Assembly (NCBI RefSeq): GCF_037975245.1 | Contig: NC_092576.1 | Span: 26,861,611 to 26,925,610, forward strand | Length of the DNA stretch: 64,000 nt | Direction: 5' to 3' | From: Apostichopus japonicus | Lineage: Eukaryota; Echinodermata; Holothuroidea; Aspidochirotida; Stichopodidae | Shown here: positions 44,244 to 56,070 of the stretch, piece by piece | Numbering within the stretch: position 1 is the stretch's first letter | Layout: each line of letters begins with the position of its first letter | Notes under the pieces: generated by a model | Database searches by the model: none | Told to the model about the DNA's origin: nothing | Seen by the model: only the letters and a program-made list of their open reading frames with translations | Program-made: the position numbers and the translations under genes

Positions 44244-44671
44244 TGTTACAGGTGGCACAGTAATTACTGCAAAGCTGTAACACGTTCCCATTTAAGACAA
44301 AGAACTGCGCGACTGGACAAGGAGTCTATGAGTATTTGACGTGGTAAACTATTACTTTATAAAGGCCTATTTAGACGTGGAGCTACCCATAAGGCTAATC
44401 TAGGTTCCCCCTCCCCCACACTAGGTCCCATTTTGTGTATCTGTTTTGTATCTATTTGAGACTTGCACACAATCACCTGTCCGTGAAGAATGTTTCAATC
44501 AAATGGATTTACTAATACGATTTTAGAAAAAAGGTTAGGCTATTATCTGAATCTCGCATGCAGTATCAAACTAGGGAGTAGTCTTCGTTACCCGCTGCCG
44601 CGCTTTTTCACCTTCGGACTAGTAGTTCAACGTGTAACAGCTTTGCAGTAATTACTGTGCCACTTGTAACA
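44244..44671. mobile_element. Small MITE with ~40-bp terminal inverted repeats
   Basis: TGTTACAGGTGGCACAGTAA... to AAAGCTGTAACACGTT (44244-44286) is mirrored by 44629-44671. The 428-bp element has no coding capacity and lies just after the LRR gene remnants. Confidence 0.7.
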
Positions 44672-45429
44672 CAATATTTTTTTGGGTAAAATTACTCATG
44701 TTTTTGATCCAATAAACTTTTTCTTAATTCATTGTAAATAGTATATTTTCAGCTGTAAATTAACTAATAGCTACCCCGGTTGCAACGATTTTTTAGTTAG
44801 AATGAAATACATTTTGAGGGTTGAAAATTACATTGAGTCAGAAAGGAACAGCTCACGAAATAAACGACTAAGATATAGGAAACTCAGAGCATGTTTATCA
44901 TACTCTATGCCAATGGCTGATAATTAAATTACACACCGTCTTTTGTTGGCTTCGGTCGTTAAATTAACCCCTAGTATGCCTAATCTATGTTGTCATACCA
45001 TTAATCGATTAAAATTGATTATTGTTTACAATGTTATGCATTCATTACTTTACAATAAAATTATATAACAATATGATAGATGTTATTACCACCGTACTGT
45101 ACTACAAATCACGTGAATAAATGATGGGGGCAAAAACATGAAAAAACATTTCATTTGGAATGATGATATCAATTGAATATCCAAGAAAAATTGTAATATT
45201 TCTAAAGGTCTTAGTCACCCTTATCTTTTGTATTTTTTTTTTATTGTACACTTGTTTAGTACAGCAGTTATACTGTTCTAAGATTCAACCGTTATTCGTC
45301 TTACAGAACACGAGTCTATCTCGATGGCATGTTTATGGTATTGTCACTGGTAGCCCATTTCAACCTCGGTTTTGTTTTCTACGTTTGTCCTCGTGAGACA
45401 GAATCTGGCCTTTTTTAAATATAACCAAA
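44672..45429. other. No gene seen
   Basis: AT-rich. The frame 45160-45396 is mostly hydrophobic by base composition and has no domain. Confidence 0.4.
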
Positions 45430-45660
45430 GCCTAACAAACTGACACGTGAAAAAACAGAAAATCGTTATGAGACGGTTAAAATTATGCCGTTTTTAAAAG
45501 CTATCTGCGTTAATTTATACAGTCGTGAATGGTTGTGACACTCATTAACAGTAACAAACGAATAAATTATCACTGACAATTTGCTTATAGGCTTACTTTG
45601 CTCTGTTAACTTCCTGTATTAACTCATACCGTCGTAAAGTTTTGATGACAATACGTCACG
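45430..45660 (+). repeat. Direct repeat downstream of the LRR gene
   Basis: Same orientation as 41490-41750: AGACGGT, GCGTTAATTTATACAGTCGTG, GACACTCATTAACA and CATACCGTCGTAAA in the same order. The LRR gene lies between the two copies. Confidence 0.7.
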
Positions 45661-46637
45661 AAATAAAGCCCATCGTAAAACATAAAAATGCTTCATTTAA
45701 GTTATTGCCAGGCTTGCACCTTCATTTTATATTTAAGCAAAGAAATATACCTTCGGGGGTTTTCCCAATTAAATTGCAATTAAATAGAAATAAAAGTATA
45801 GTCACCTTATAACTATAGAAATGCCATCACAAAAATAAAACGATGTTCACTGAATTGATAAACACACAGCCCGAATCGCGCTGTCATCGGCTCTGGAATG
45901 AGTTGCTATGTTTTACCACTGTTACGAGGGCCCATTGTAGCCTAACGCTAATCACTGCTAGTGAGGAACCTAATGTTATAATATAGAAAGTATTTGAAAT
46001 TGCCTACGTGATAAATCAATATTTGAGAACTTAGGTCGGGTTACCGTGTCAGATATCGATACCAAGATTGATTCTACACTTCCATTCAGAAGTTTGAAGA
46101 GGACTTTGCTGTGAATACAGTTTTTCAGTCTTTATTTCGGAGAAGGTGAAGAATTTCTGTCTCTGTTGAGGAAGTTCGTTACGCCAGGAGTTGGTGGCTA
46201 TAAAGCTGATTTTGGACTGACTCTGGTAATATTTAGTCGGCGAGAAGTTCAACTTGTGCTTCACTCGATTGTGGCTGGAAGTCCGTCTTCTATTTTGGAG
46301 CATCGCCGGAAAGAAGGTGACTGCTGTTTCTGGGATCGCGAGAAACTTCGCCGAGGACCAGTGAATTTCGCGGTACAACGGACCGAGAATCGTCGTCATC
46401 AAGGTCGTGGCCGCTGAGGGATATCGCCGTTGGAAGAGACCAGCGTGTTTTAAAGTGTGTCCTATCTTGTTAAGTTTGTGAGTAATTTTCTATATATTTG
46501 TAATTACCACTTATTGTTGTTGATTCAAACTCCATTGTTCAATATAGTTTACGTTCTCATTCAAATTCTCTAGACTCGTCAATTTGTCTGTGTTCCTTAC
46601 AGAAACGAACCCAGGCTTGTGTCTCGTTAAAAATTAA
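45661..46637. other. No gene recognised
   Basis: 46049-46420 is relatively GC-rich with overlapping open frames on both strands (117 and 83 codons), neither with a domain. The stretch to 46600 could be an untranslated or LTR-like leader, but I cannot support a boundary. Confidence 0.3.
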
Positions 46638-47418
46638 TTATCGAGACCTCTCGCATTCAAACGTAACACTACCAATAGTACCGCTGGCAGCCCTTACAAC
46701 CTTCTCTAATTTAAACGAAGAATCCTTTGTAAGCAGCCCGTAAAAACAAATAATACTAAAAGTCAGCACGCTTTGTATCACTGACTGGTAAAAAAGTACA
46801 AGAATAGTGTTGTCGACATTAAAATATTTCAGTTTACATAAAAAGTACAATCGTTGGCAAGCTTTTGATCTAATTGCATCAACCTGGTTTTTGAAGTTAA
46901 GTTTACAGTCAATGGAAGTACCTAGATATTTATAGTGGTGCACCTTTTCGACAATCTCCTCATTAACCCTGATTTGAGCATGATCATGTGGCTGTTTTCT
47001 GAAGTCAAATACTATCTCCTTAGTTTTTTTGCCATTCAATTTGAGGTAGTTTTGGTTGCACCAAGTAACACAATCTTCGATTTCCTTCTCATACGGAGCA
47101 ACGACATCATTGTGCAGGTAACCGGTTATCACGGTATCATCAGCATATTTAATAATAGAACAGACATCGTGTTTACTTCTGCAATCGTTAGTGTATAAGC
47201 AGAAAGGGACAGGAGATAGATAGCATCCCTGAGGGGCACCAGTACTAACGGATCGAACATCAGAGCAAATGCCATTTAATTTAACAAACTGTGGTCTGTC
47301 TCTTAAATAGTTTAAGATCCACAACAGTAACCTGCAATTTACACCAATAGCTAACAGTTTATTAATTAATAAGTGCGGCTGAATGGAGTTGAAGGCACTT
47401 GAAAAGTCAACAAAGAAA
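46638..47418 (-). pseudogene. Non-LTR retrotransposon reverse transcriptase (Rex1/CR1-like), partial but open
   Basis: From 47418 the minus strand reads VDFSSAFNSIQPHLL (motif A region), GAPQGCYLSP (motif B), KYADDTVITG (motif C, the catalytic YADD), LNGKKTKEIVFDFR and HHYKYLGTSIDCKLNF. All three palm motifs are intact over ~260 residues with no stop, unusual among the dead LINEs here. It lacks the endonuclease and N-terminus: 5' of 47418 is a short TTTC-rich run and then unrelated sequence. The C-terminal tail ends early at 46638. It is a 5'-truncated and fairly young copy. Confidence 0.85.
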
Positions 47419-48125
47419 GAAAGAAAGAAAATAAACTAGAGCACCAATGGTGCAGAAGCTCATACCTTTTCGAGCTTAAAAATGTAGGGCCCACAAAACT
47501 TTATGGCCCACCAAATTTCAGATTCCTCCAATTTTGGGCCTAGAGGGATAACCCCCCCCCCCCTCCGTTAGCAGCATCCTGGCCACACCACTGGCTATAA
47601 TTCCTATTTTCCCCCTTTAAATCCTATTTTACCCACTCTCTCAAACAATACCACTGACCTACCCTATTTAACTTTCTCCCCTCTACCTGAGCAGACATAA
47701 CTCCTTCCCAAAATTTTGGCTGGCTACCTACATACCTCAGGCTCAAAGACTTCTAAGAATCGGCAAGTGCTGATTGGCTATAGGGCTCTCATGCTTACAG
47801 TTCAACAGTTAATAACAACTCCCAATACTGCTTTAATACCACTAACAGCCTCTGCAGAGCTTAACCACAAATGTAAACAAACACTGCAGAGACTGGGAGA
47901 CAAATTAAAGGAGCTTTGGAAAAAGGTGAAGGCTCAGATTTTTCTAAAAGATGGGGATTAATTGTAATTAAATAACTTTTGACCAAAAATTATTAGGCAT
48001 CACCTTATTCATACACAATCCAACAATCATCAGTTCAACTTTGAATATGATCCATCAAAATCTTGAGGAGATTGAGATATTTGAAAATATTACAAAGAAT
48101 GACCCCCGATGACCCCCTAAATAAC
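47419..48125. other. No gene seen; repeat-derived
   Basis: Contains TGCAGAAGCTCATACC near 47450, related to the AGCTCA...TGAGCT end at 48571-48602, so the whole 47437-48602 may be one element. The frame 47716-47961 (81 codons, basic) has no domain. Confidence 0.3.
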
Positions 48126-48602
48126 ATTTGACCTCAATTTTCCGAACACCCCTCGTAACCCTCATCCCGAGGAACGTTGTGACTAAGTTTCATTATAACT
48201 GGCCATACACTGTACGAACGGAAGCAATTTGAAAATATAGGGCCGCGGCCCGGGCCAAAAAGACCCCTAGTTGATCTTTGATCTCAAATTCATGAACACC
48301 CTGAAGGTAAAACTTCCATAGTACTATCGTGACAAACCCTCAACATTGTACCATGGAATCTGTAGGAGAAGAAGCATTTTGCGTATTTCCACAAAATGGC
48401 CCATTTCGGCCCACAGGTGACCTTTGACCCCAAATTTCGGACCATCTCTGATGGCCCTATACCCAATGGTCCTCGTGTCCAAGTTTCATGAAATTCCATC
48501 AAACACTGTGCGAGTGGGAGCGGTTTTACCAATTGTTGACGGATAGAGTGATAGACGCCGCACTGTAACAATAGCTCACACCAGCATGCTGGTATGAGCT
48601 AA
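48126..48602 (+). repeat. ~150-bp diverged tandem repeat, three units
   Basis: Units begin with (C/T)TTTGA(C/T)C(T/C)CAAATT at about 48126, 48276 and 48422 and carry similar GACCCC, TTCAT and CATGGAA/GAAGC blocks. The last ends in the palindrome AGCTCACACCAGCATGCTGG, then TATGAGCT. This kind of repeat is widespread in marine invertebrates. Confidence 0.6.
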
Positions 48603-48984
48603 AAAACAGAATTTGTGGTAAAGAGAAACCAAGAATGCAATGAAAGAGAATCTACAGTCTCGAGTCGACCCTGTGTGTTTCAACGCAACCTTTTTGGGCT
48701 ATCGTGCTTTTCCCTCTAATTCTTAAAACAGTTTCCTCTCACTCAAAAGCGAGCATCTAGTTAGCAAACAAGAAAACCAAGAGGTTTTGAGATTCCTTGG
48801 CATCTACAGTAAATATTACTGTAGGTTCATTGTGTACACTTGGTTCCGACCTTTTATGAATATTAATGTAGCATCAACACAAATGTTGTTCCTTGCTATC
48901 AGCTCAAGTTTGATGAACAAATTGATATTTTAAAGAATTTGCTTTAAGCTCTACCACTCATTAATATTCATGCCCCCTCATTAA

Positions 48985-49055
48985 TAGTATTGGGGTAGAA
49001 TTCCGACTTGCAGCTGGAAGGTTAGGGGGTTCGACTCCTGGCCGGGTCATACTGA
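48985..49055 (+). mobile_element. tRNA-derived SINE head
   Basis: GACTTGCAGCTGGAAGG followed by GGTTCGACTCC (B box, 49028-49038) and TGGCCGGGTCA resembles the anticodon and T arms of a tRNA. There is no 5' half able to fold as a tRNA, so it is a SINE remnant at the start of the 303-bp array. Confidence 0.5.
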
Positions 49056-49060
49056 AGATT

Positions 49061-49819
49061 TGTTGAAAATCACTCTAAGCCCCGCCCTCTCATTAATATT
49101 CATGATATTAGCACCAAAATAAATAGGGATCGTCTACTCATGATGGGTAACCTATGTACCAAGAATGAGATCAATCCACCTTGGGATTGCTGAGAAAACC
49201 TAATTTCAAGCTTTTTTGCGAAAAACAACACTTAGCCCCGCCCCTCATGAATAATAATGAGATTGGACAAACTGTCACCATATTCATATAGAGGACTTTC
49301 CTCTTGTACCACCAAACCAAGTTCCATGAAAATTTAACTTACGGTTGCGAAGATATTGACATTTGTTGAAAATCACTCTAAGCCCCGCCCACTCATTAAT
49401 ATTCATGATATTAGCACCAAAATAAATAGGGATCGTCTACTCATGATGGGTAACCTATGTACCAAGAATGAGATCAATCCACCTTGGGATTGCTGAGAAA
49501 ACCTAATTTCAAGCTTTTTTGCGAAAAACAACACTTAGCCCCGCCCCTCATGAATAATAATGAGATTGGACAAACTGTCACCATATTCATATAGAGGACT
49601 TTCCTCTTGTACCACCAAACCAAGTTCCATGAAAATTTAACTTACGGTTGCGAAGATATTGACATTTGTTGAAAATCACTCTAAGCCCCGCCCACTCATT
49701 AATATTCATGATATTAGCACCAAAATAAATAGGGATCGTCTACTCATGATGGGTAACCTATGTACCAAGAATGAGATCAATCTACCTTGGGATTGCTGAG
49801 AAAACCTAATTTCAAGCTT
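49061..49819 (+). repeat. 303-bp tandem repeat, 2.5 copies
   Basis: Units start at 49061, 49364 and 49667 with TGTTGAAAATCACTC and are nearly identical (for example CCGCCCTCT against CCGCCCACT). The third stops at AATTTCAAGCTT. Each holds two AGCCCCGCCC boxes and ATTAATATTCATGAT palindromes. Confidence 0.9.
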
Positions 49820-49824
49820 GGCGT

Positions 49825-49890
49825 CACACACACACAGACACACACACACACATACGCACGCACACACACACATACACACATACACACGCA
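49825..49890 (+). repeat. (CA)n microsatellite
   Basis: CACACA tract with CATACG/CAGA interruptions. The frame 49818-50003 comes from it. Confidence 0.9.
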
Positions 49891-50007
49891 GTCATGACCG
49901 CATAGATTCCTACGGCTACCGCCAAGGAATCAAAAACCTCCAGATAGATCCGGCAAGCAGGTCAGCCCTACTCGACTGCTTTAATCTAATCCCTTTAATC
50001 TAATCCC

Positions 50008-51368
50008 TCACACCGATAGAGAGCCTTCCCTGAAGTCTGTTTTGCCGATCAAACAATTGACCAGAGCCGGTTTGTTGCTTTTGCTGTCCTCTTTGGCCTT
50101 CATTAGTATTTCCCTGATTCCTTCTGTTGTCTCCTCGCTGAGACGGTAACCAGTACCGCCGTAGCCTATTGCGACTTTGTCATAGTCGCAGAACTGTAGA
50201 GGGCGACGAAAGAAGAACAAACATATATTCAAGAGCTTTCTGATCAGAAAGGTATGTTAAAAACAAAACTTTGCAAAGGATGTGTTTAATTGTATAATAC
50301 AGTGCTGGTGAAATTTACTTTACCACCTCACAAAGACTGCTATGTACGTAACGTTGAGTGGCTTGACTGGTCTGTTAACAAATTGCTATCGGTAAATATT
50401 TTCAAAACTTGTGTCTTCTCTTTGACCAGCTGATCGGCATATCGACCACTGGCTATTAATCAAAATCCAAACTGAGGCTAAAGAAATGGGTTGTTTAGGG
50501 CAGATTAATGAATCGTCGCAAGTAACAAGAAGTGGCTTTGTTGTGCCAAAAAAAAATGTTCAATATCGGTTTGCTGTTATCAGCAACGAGGCTAAATTTT
50601 ACTAAAAGATACCGATACGCCATCACTGATGCAAATATCGGTGCATACCGACACAACACAATCATGGTTCTCATAGGCGTAGGAGGCGGGGGGACTGGGG
50701 GGGCTGCAGCCCCCCAACCAATCGGGCAATATGCTGTGAATTTTTTGGGCACCTACTGAAAGAAAAGTAATTTGCACTGTGTTTTTCAATGGTTAAACTT
50801 ATATTATTATTATTATCATTATTATTGTAACGACTTCCCCAATAATTATAACCAATATGGAAGGGTATTAACATGGCAAATGATTGTATGTTATTTGCAT
50901 GAGATGTTATAACCGATACATGCCCTAATGATATGCACATTAACATGATGAACACCAACCATTCTTCAAGGAAATCTCTACCTCCCCCCACTCCCTGCAA
51001 GTTTATGAATGATGAAATATCAATGTCTTTTTTCTCCCCTTGCCAAACTGTTTCAAAGACAAAACCAGGATGATAATACTGAGAGTGAACTCACCGTCAA
51101 GTCACAAGCCACCCTGGTGCTGAAGATCTTTTCTTGGTCTCGTACGATCTGAGTCCAGCAGGCGTCGTTACCGACCACCGCTATCACCGGTATCTTATGT
51201 CTACTGAAGGTGTCAAACTCGGCCACGCTGTACCCCAGGGTCCCGTCCCCGTAGATGATCCAGACCTCGCAGTCTGGTCGACACAACTTGGCACCGAGAG
51301 CGAAACCGCCTCCGACTCCCAGAGTGCCGAAGGCTCCCGGGTCCAGCCACTTCAAGGGTCCACGGGGT
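50008..51368 (-). CDS. ILVBL: ILVBL / HACL2 (2-hydroxyacyl-CoA lyase 2), last two exons
   Basis: Exons 51368-51095 and 50193-50008, spliced CTCTAG|A, ACG|GTGAGT and CTACAG|TTC, join in phase and encode the C-terminal ~152 residues. [19 protein letters not shown], then the thiamine-diphosphate motif starting IYGDG and ending VVGNDACW, and the final [11 protein letters not shown] match animal ILVBL closely. The family is a thiamine-diphosphate enzyme of the acetolactate-synthase fold, anchored in the endoplasmic reticulum. It cleaves 2-hydroxyacyl-CoA to an aldehyde and formyl-CoA in fatty-acid alpha-oxidation. The N-terminal three quarters lies beyond the window, or beyond the minisatellite. 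No frameshift or lost residue is seen in the part present. Confidence 0.9.
50660..50755. repeat. G/C-run inverted repeat in the last ILVBL intron
   Basis: GGCGGGGGGACTGGGGGGGCTGCAGCCCCCCAACC: the GGGGGGCTGCAGCCCCCC core is a palindrome, and the flanks (CATAGGCGTAGGAGG ... GGGCACCTACTG) resemble small DNA-transposon edges common in marine invertebrates. Overlapping frames 50495-50789 are produced by it. The rest of this 901-bp intron holds only an ATT microsatellite near 50800-50826. Confidence 0.55.
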
Positions 51369-52151
51369 CTAGAGGGAAGGACGGTTAAACGATTTAGGGA
51401 TACAAAGATTTAGGAATGAAGTAAAACAGAGAATATTATACAAATACTAAACCATTACAAACAGGATATCTATGATTGGCTGTTGCTATTGGTTACCGCT
51501 TGCGAGAAGATATGAACCCACGTATTATTTGCCGTTTTGTCACTCTGGCAAGCTATTGATGGAATCGAAGTAACAGCGTAACATTTTGTGGTTAATAATT
51601 CATGCATCACTTGTGTTGGGAAAACATGATGTAACTTTCATCAGCTCTGTTTGGACTAATGTTACATAATGTAAGAAGGACAACCTTTATAGATCACTGG
51701 AATACAATACTCAAGACTGTATTGTTGAAATAATAAGTATATTTTTCACCATTCAAACCAAGGCTGCGTGCATGCAGCTGTTTAATTCAGTGAGAGACGT
51801 TTTTATTAGACTGTTCACACCTCTCAACCCACCTCACCTCAAGAAACTACCCCATTTGAAGATGTTAACTGTACTATCAAATGTGTACTCCTAAGTAGAC
51901 TTCATAAGCTGAAGTCCACCTCATCCCCATCTACAAAATAAAGTAACTCCTCTAAGTGTTAACTGTTCTACCTATAACATCAAAGCAAATACTGTTGTGA
52001 CAATGATTTAGTTGAGACACCACACCACACCACACCCACCCCACCACAACCCCTCCTACCTCAAGTAATTCAATTTAACTATTTAAACTTCACTAACTGT
52101 GAATCAGACCAAACTATACTTTACCAACCATACACAAAACTGTTTCTACTG
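51369..52151 (-). other. Upstream ILVBL intron, non-repeat part
   Basis: No further ILVBL exon is visible. A CAC/CCA-rich tract lies at 52020-52055. CCTCCTACCTCAAG at 52056-52069 matches the minisatellite core and may be a stray or ancestral unit. Confidence 0.5.
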
Positions 52152-54829
52152 TTTATTTCCACCTACCTGAGGATGTCACTTTATTTTCTCCTACCTGAGG
52201 ATGTCACTTTATTACCTCCTACCTGAGGATGTCACTTTATTTCCTCCTACCTGAGGATGTCACTTTATTTCCTCCTACCTGAGGATGTCACTTTATTTCC
52301 TCCTACCTGAGGATGTCACTTTATTTCCTCCTACCTGAGGATGTCACTTTATTTCCTCCTACCTGAGGATGTCACTTTATTTCCTCCTACCTGAGGATGT
52401 CACTTTATTTCCTCCTACCTGAGGATGTCACTTTATTTCCTCCTACCTGAGGATGTCACTTTATTTCCTCCTACCTGAGGATGTCACTTTATTTCCTCCT
52501 ACCGGAAGATGTCACTTTATTTCCTCCTACCTGAGGATGTCACTTTATATCCTCCTACCTATGGATGTCACTTTATATCCTCCTACCTGAGGATGTCACT
52601 TTATTTCCTTCTACCTATGGATGTCACTTTATTTCCTCCTACCTGAGGATGTCACTTTATATCCTCCTACCTGAGGATGTCACTTTATATCCTCCTACCT
52701 ATGGATGTCACTTTATTTCCTCCTACCTGAGGATGTCACTTTATTTCCTCCTACCTGAGGATGTCACTTTATATCCTCCTACCTGAGGATGTCACTTTAT
52801 TTCCTCCTACCTGAGGATGTCACTTTATTTCCTCCTACCGGAAGATGTCACTTTATTTCCTCCTACCTGAGGATGTCACTTTATATCCTCCTACCTATGG
52901 ATGTCACTTTATTTCCTCCTACCTGAAGATGTCACTTTATTTCCTCCTACCTGAGGATGTCACTTTATATCCTCCTACCTGAGGATGTCACTTAACTTCC
53001 TCCTACCTGAGGATGTCACTTTATTTCTTCCTACCTGAAGATGTCACTTTATTTCCTCCTACCTGAGGATGTCACTTTATTTCCTCCTACCTGAGGATGT
53101 CACTTTATTTCCTCCTACCTGAGGATGTCACTTTATATCCTCCTACCTGAGGATGTCACTTTATATCCTCCTACCTAAGGATGTCACTTTATTTCCTCCT
53201 TCCTGAGGATGTCACTTTATTTCCTCCTACCGGAAGATGTCACTTTATTTCCTCCTACCTGAGGATGTCACTTTATATCCTCCTACCTATGGATGTCACT
53301 TTATTTCCTCCTACCTGAGGATGTCACTTTATTTCTTCCTACCTGAGGATGTCACATTATTTCCTCCTACCTGAGGATGTCACTTTATATCCTCCTACCT
53401 GAGGATGTCACTTAACTTCCTCCTACCTGAGGATGTCACTTTATTTCTTCCTACCTGAGGATGTCACTTTATTTCCTCCTACCTGAGGATGTCACTTTAT
53501 TTCCTCCTACCTGAGGATGTCACTTAACTTCCTCCTACCTGAGGATGTCACTTTATATCCTCCTACCTATGGATGTCACTTTATTTCCTCCTACCTGAGG
53601 ATGTCACTTTATTTCCTCCTACCTGAGGATGTCACTTTATATCCTCCTACCTGAGGATGTCACTTAACTTCCTCCTACCTGAGGATGTCACTTTATTTCC
53701 TCCTACCTGAGGATGTCACTTTATTTCCTCCTACCTGAGGATGTCACTTTATATCCTCCTACCTGAGGATGTCACTTTATTTCCTCCTACCTGAGGATGT
53801 CACTTTATTTCCTCCTACCGGAAGATGTCACTTTATTTCCTCCTACCTGAGGATGTCACTTTATATCCTCCTACCTATGGATGTCACTTTATTTCCTCCT
53901 ACCTGAGGATGTCACTTTATTTCCTCCTACCTGAGGATGTCACTTTATATCCTCCTACCTGAGGATGTCACTTAACTTCCTCCTACCTGAGGATGTCACT
54001 TTATTTCCTCCTACCGGAAGATGTCACTTTATTTCTTCCTACCTGAGGATGTCACTTTATTTCCTCCTACCTGAGGATGTCACTTTATTTCCTCCTACCT
54101 GAGGATGTCACTTTATTTCCTCCTACCTGAGGATGTCACTTTATATCCTCCTACCTATGGATGTCACTTTATTTCCTCCTACCTGAGGATGTCACTTTAT
54201 TTCCTCCTACCTGAGGATGTCACTTTATATCCTCCTACCTGAGGATGTCACTTAACTTCCTCCTACCTGAGGATGTCACTTTATTTCTTCCTACCTGAGG
54301 ATGTCACTTTATTTCCTCCTACCTGAGGATGTCACTTTATTTCCTCCTACCTGAGGATGTCACTTTATTTCCTCCTACCTGAGGATGTCACTTTATATCC
54401 TCCTACCTGAGGATGTCACTTTATATCCTCCTACCTAAGGATGTCACTTTATTTCCTCCTTCCTGAGGATGTCACTTTATTTCCTCCTACCGGAAGATGT
54501 CACTTTATTTCCTCCTACCTGAGGATGTCACTTTATATCCTCCTACCTATGGATGTCACTTTATATCCTCCTACCTGAGGATGTCACTTTATTTCCTCCT
54601 ACCTGAGGATGTCACTTTATTTCCTCCTACCTGAGGATGTCACTTTATTTCCTCCTACCTGAGGATGTCACTTTATATTCTCCTACCTATGGATGTCACT
54701 TTATTTCCTCCTACCTGAGGATGTCACTTTATTTCCTCCTACCTGAGGATGTCACTTTATATCCTCCTACCTGAGGATGTCACTTTATATCCTCCTACCT
54801 GAGGATGTCACTTTATTTCCTCCTACCTG

Positions 54830-56070
54830 AGGATGTCACTTTATATCCTCCTACCTGAGGATGTCACTTTATTTCTTCCTACCTGAGGATGTCACTTTAT
54901 ATCCTCCTACCTGAGGATGTCACTTTATTTCCTCCTACCTGAGGATGTCACTTTATTTCCTCCTACCTGAGGATGTCACTTTATATCCTCCTACCTGAGG
55001 ATGTCACTTTATATCCTCCTACCTCAGGATGTCACTTTATTTCCTCCTTCCTGAGGATGTCACTTTATTTCCTCCTACCTGAGGATGTCACTTTATATCC
55101 TCCTACCTGAGGATGTCACTTTATATCCTACTACCTATGGATGTCACTTTATTTCCTCCTACCTGAGGATGTCACTTTATATCCTCCTACCTCAGGATGT
55201 CACTTTATTTCCTCCTACCTGAGGATGTCACTTTATTTCCTCCTACCTGAGGATGTCACTTTATTTCCTCCTACCTGAGGATGTCACTTTATTTCCTCCT
55301 ACCTGAGGATGTCACTTTATATCCTCCTACCTGAGGATGTCACTTTATATCCTCCTACCGGAAGATGTCACTTTATATCCTCCTACCTGAGGATGTCACT
55401 TTATATCCTCCTACCTAAGGATGTCACTTTATTTCCTCCTACCTGAGGATGTCACTTTATTTCCTCCTACCTGAGGATGTCACTTTATATCCTCCTACCT
55501 GAGGATGTCACTTTATATCCTCCTACCTATGGATGTCACTTTATTTCCTCCTACCTGAGGATGTCACTTTATTTCCTCCTACCTGAGGATGTCACTTTAT
55601 ATCCTCCTACCTAAGGATGTCACTTTATTTCCTCCTTCCTGAGGATGTCACTTTATTTCCTCCTACCTGAGGATGTCACTTTATATCCTCCTACCTGAGG
55701 ATGTCACTTTATTTCTTCCTACCTGAGGATGTCACTTTATTTCCTCCTACCTGAGGATGTCACTTTATTTCCTCCTACCTGAGGATGTCACTTTATTTCC
55801 TCCTACCTGAGGATGTCACTTTATATCCTCCTACCTGAGGATGTCACTTTATATCCTCCTACCTAAGGATGTCACTTTATTTCCTCCTTCCTGAGGATGT
55901 CACTTTATTTCCTCCTACCTGAGGATGTCACTTTATATCCTCCTACCTGAGGATGTCACTTTATTTCCTCCTACCTGAGGAAGTCACTTTATTTCCTCCT
56001 ACCGGAAGATGTCACTTTATTTCCTCCTACCTGAGGATGTCACTTTATTTCCTCCTACCTGAGGATGTCA
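54830..56070 (+). repeat. Higher-order block of the minisatellite, copy 1
   Basis: Almost base-for-base identical to 59450-60690 at an offset of 4620 bp (165 units). Line-by-line comparison shows only about three differences. Confidence 0.85.

Noticed and set aside
46049-46417. 117- and 83-codon frames as genes
   Set aside because: They overlap on opposite strands, with no recognisable motif and no promoter or splice support.
50008-50232. Separate 74-residue gene starting MNICLFFF
   Set aside because: The first residues are the intron's pyrimidine tract; the real coding part starts at 50193 as the last ILVBL exon.
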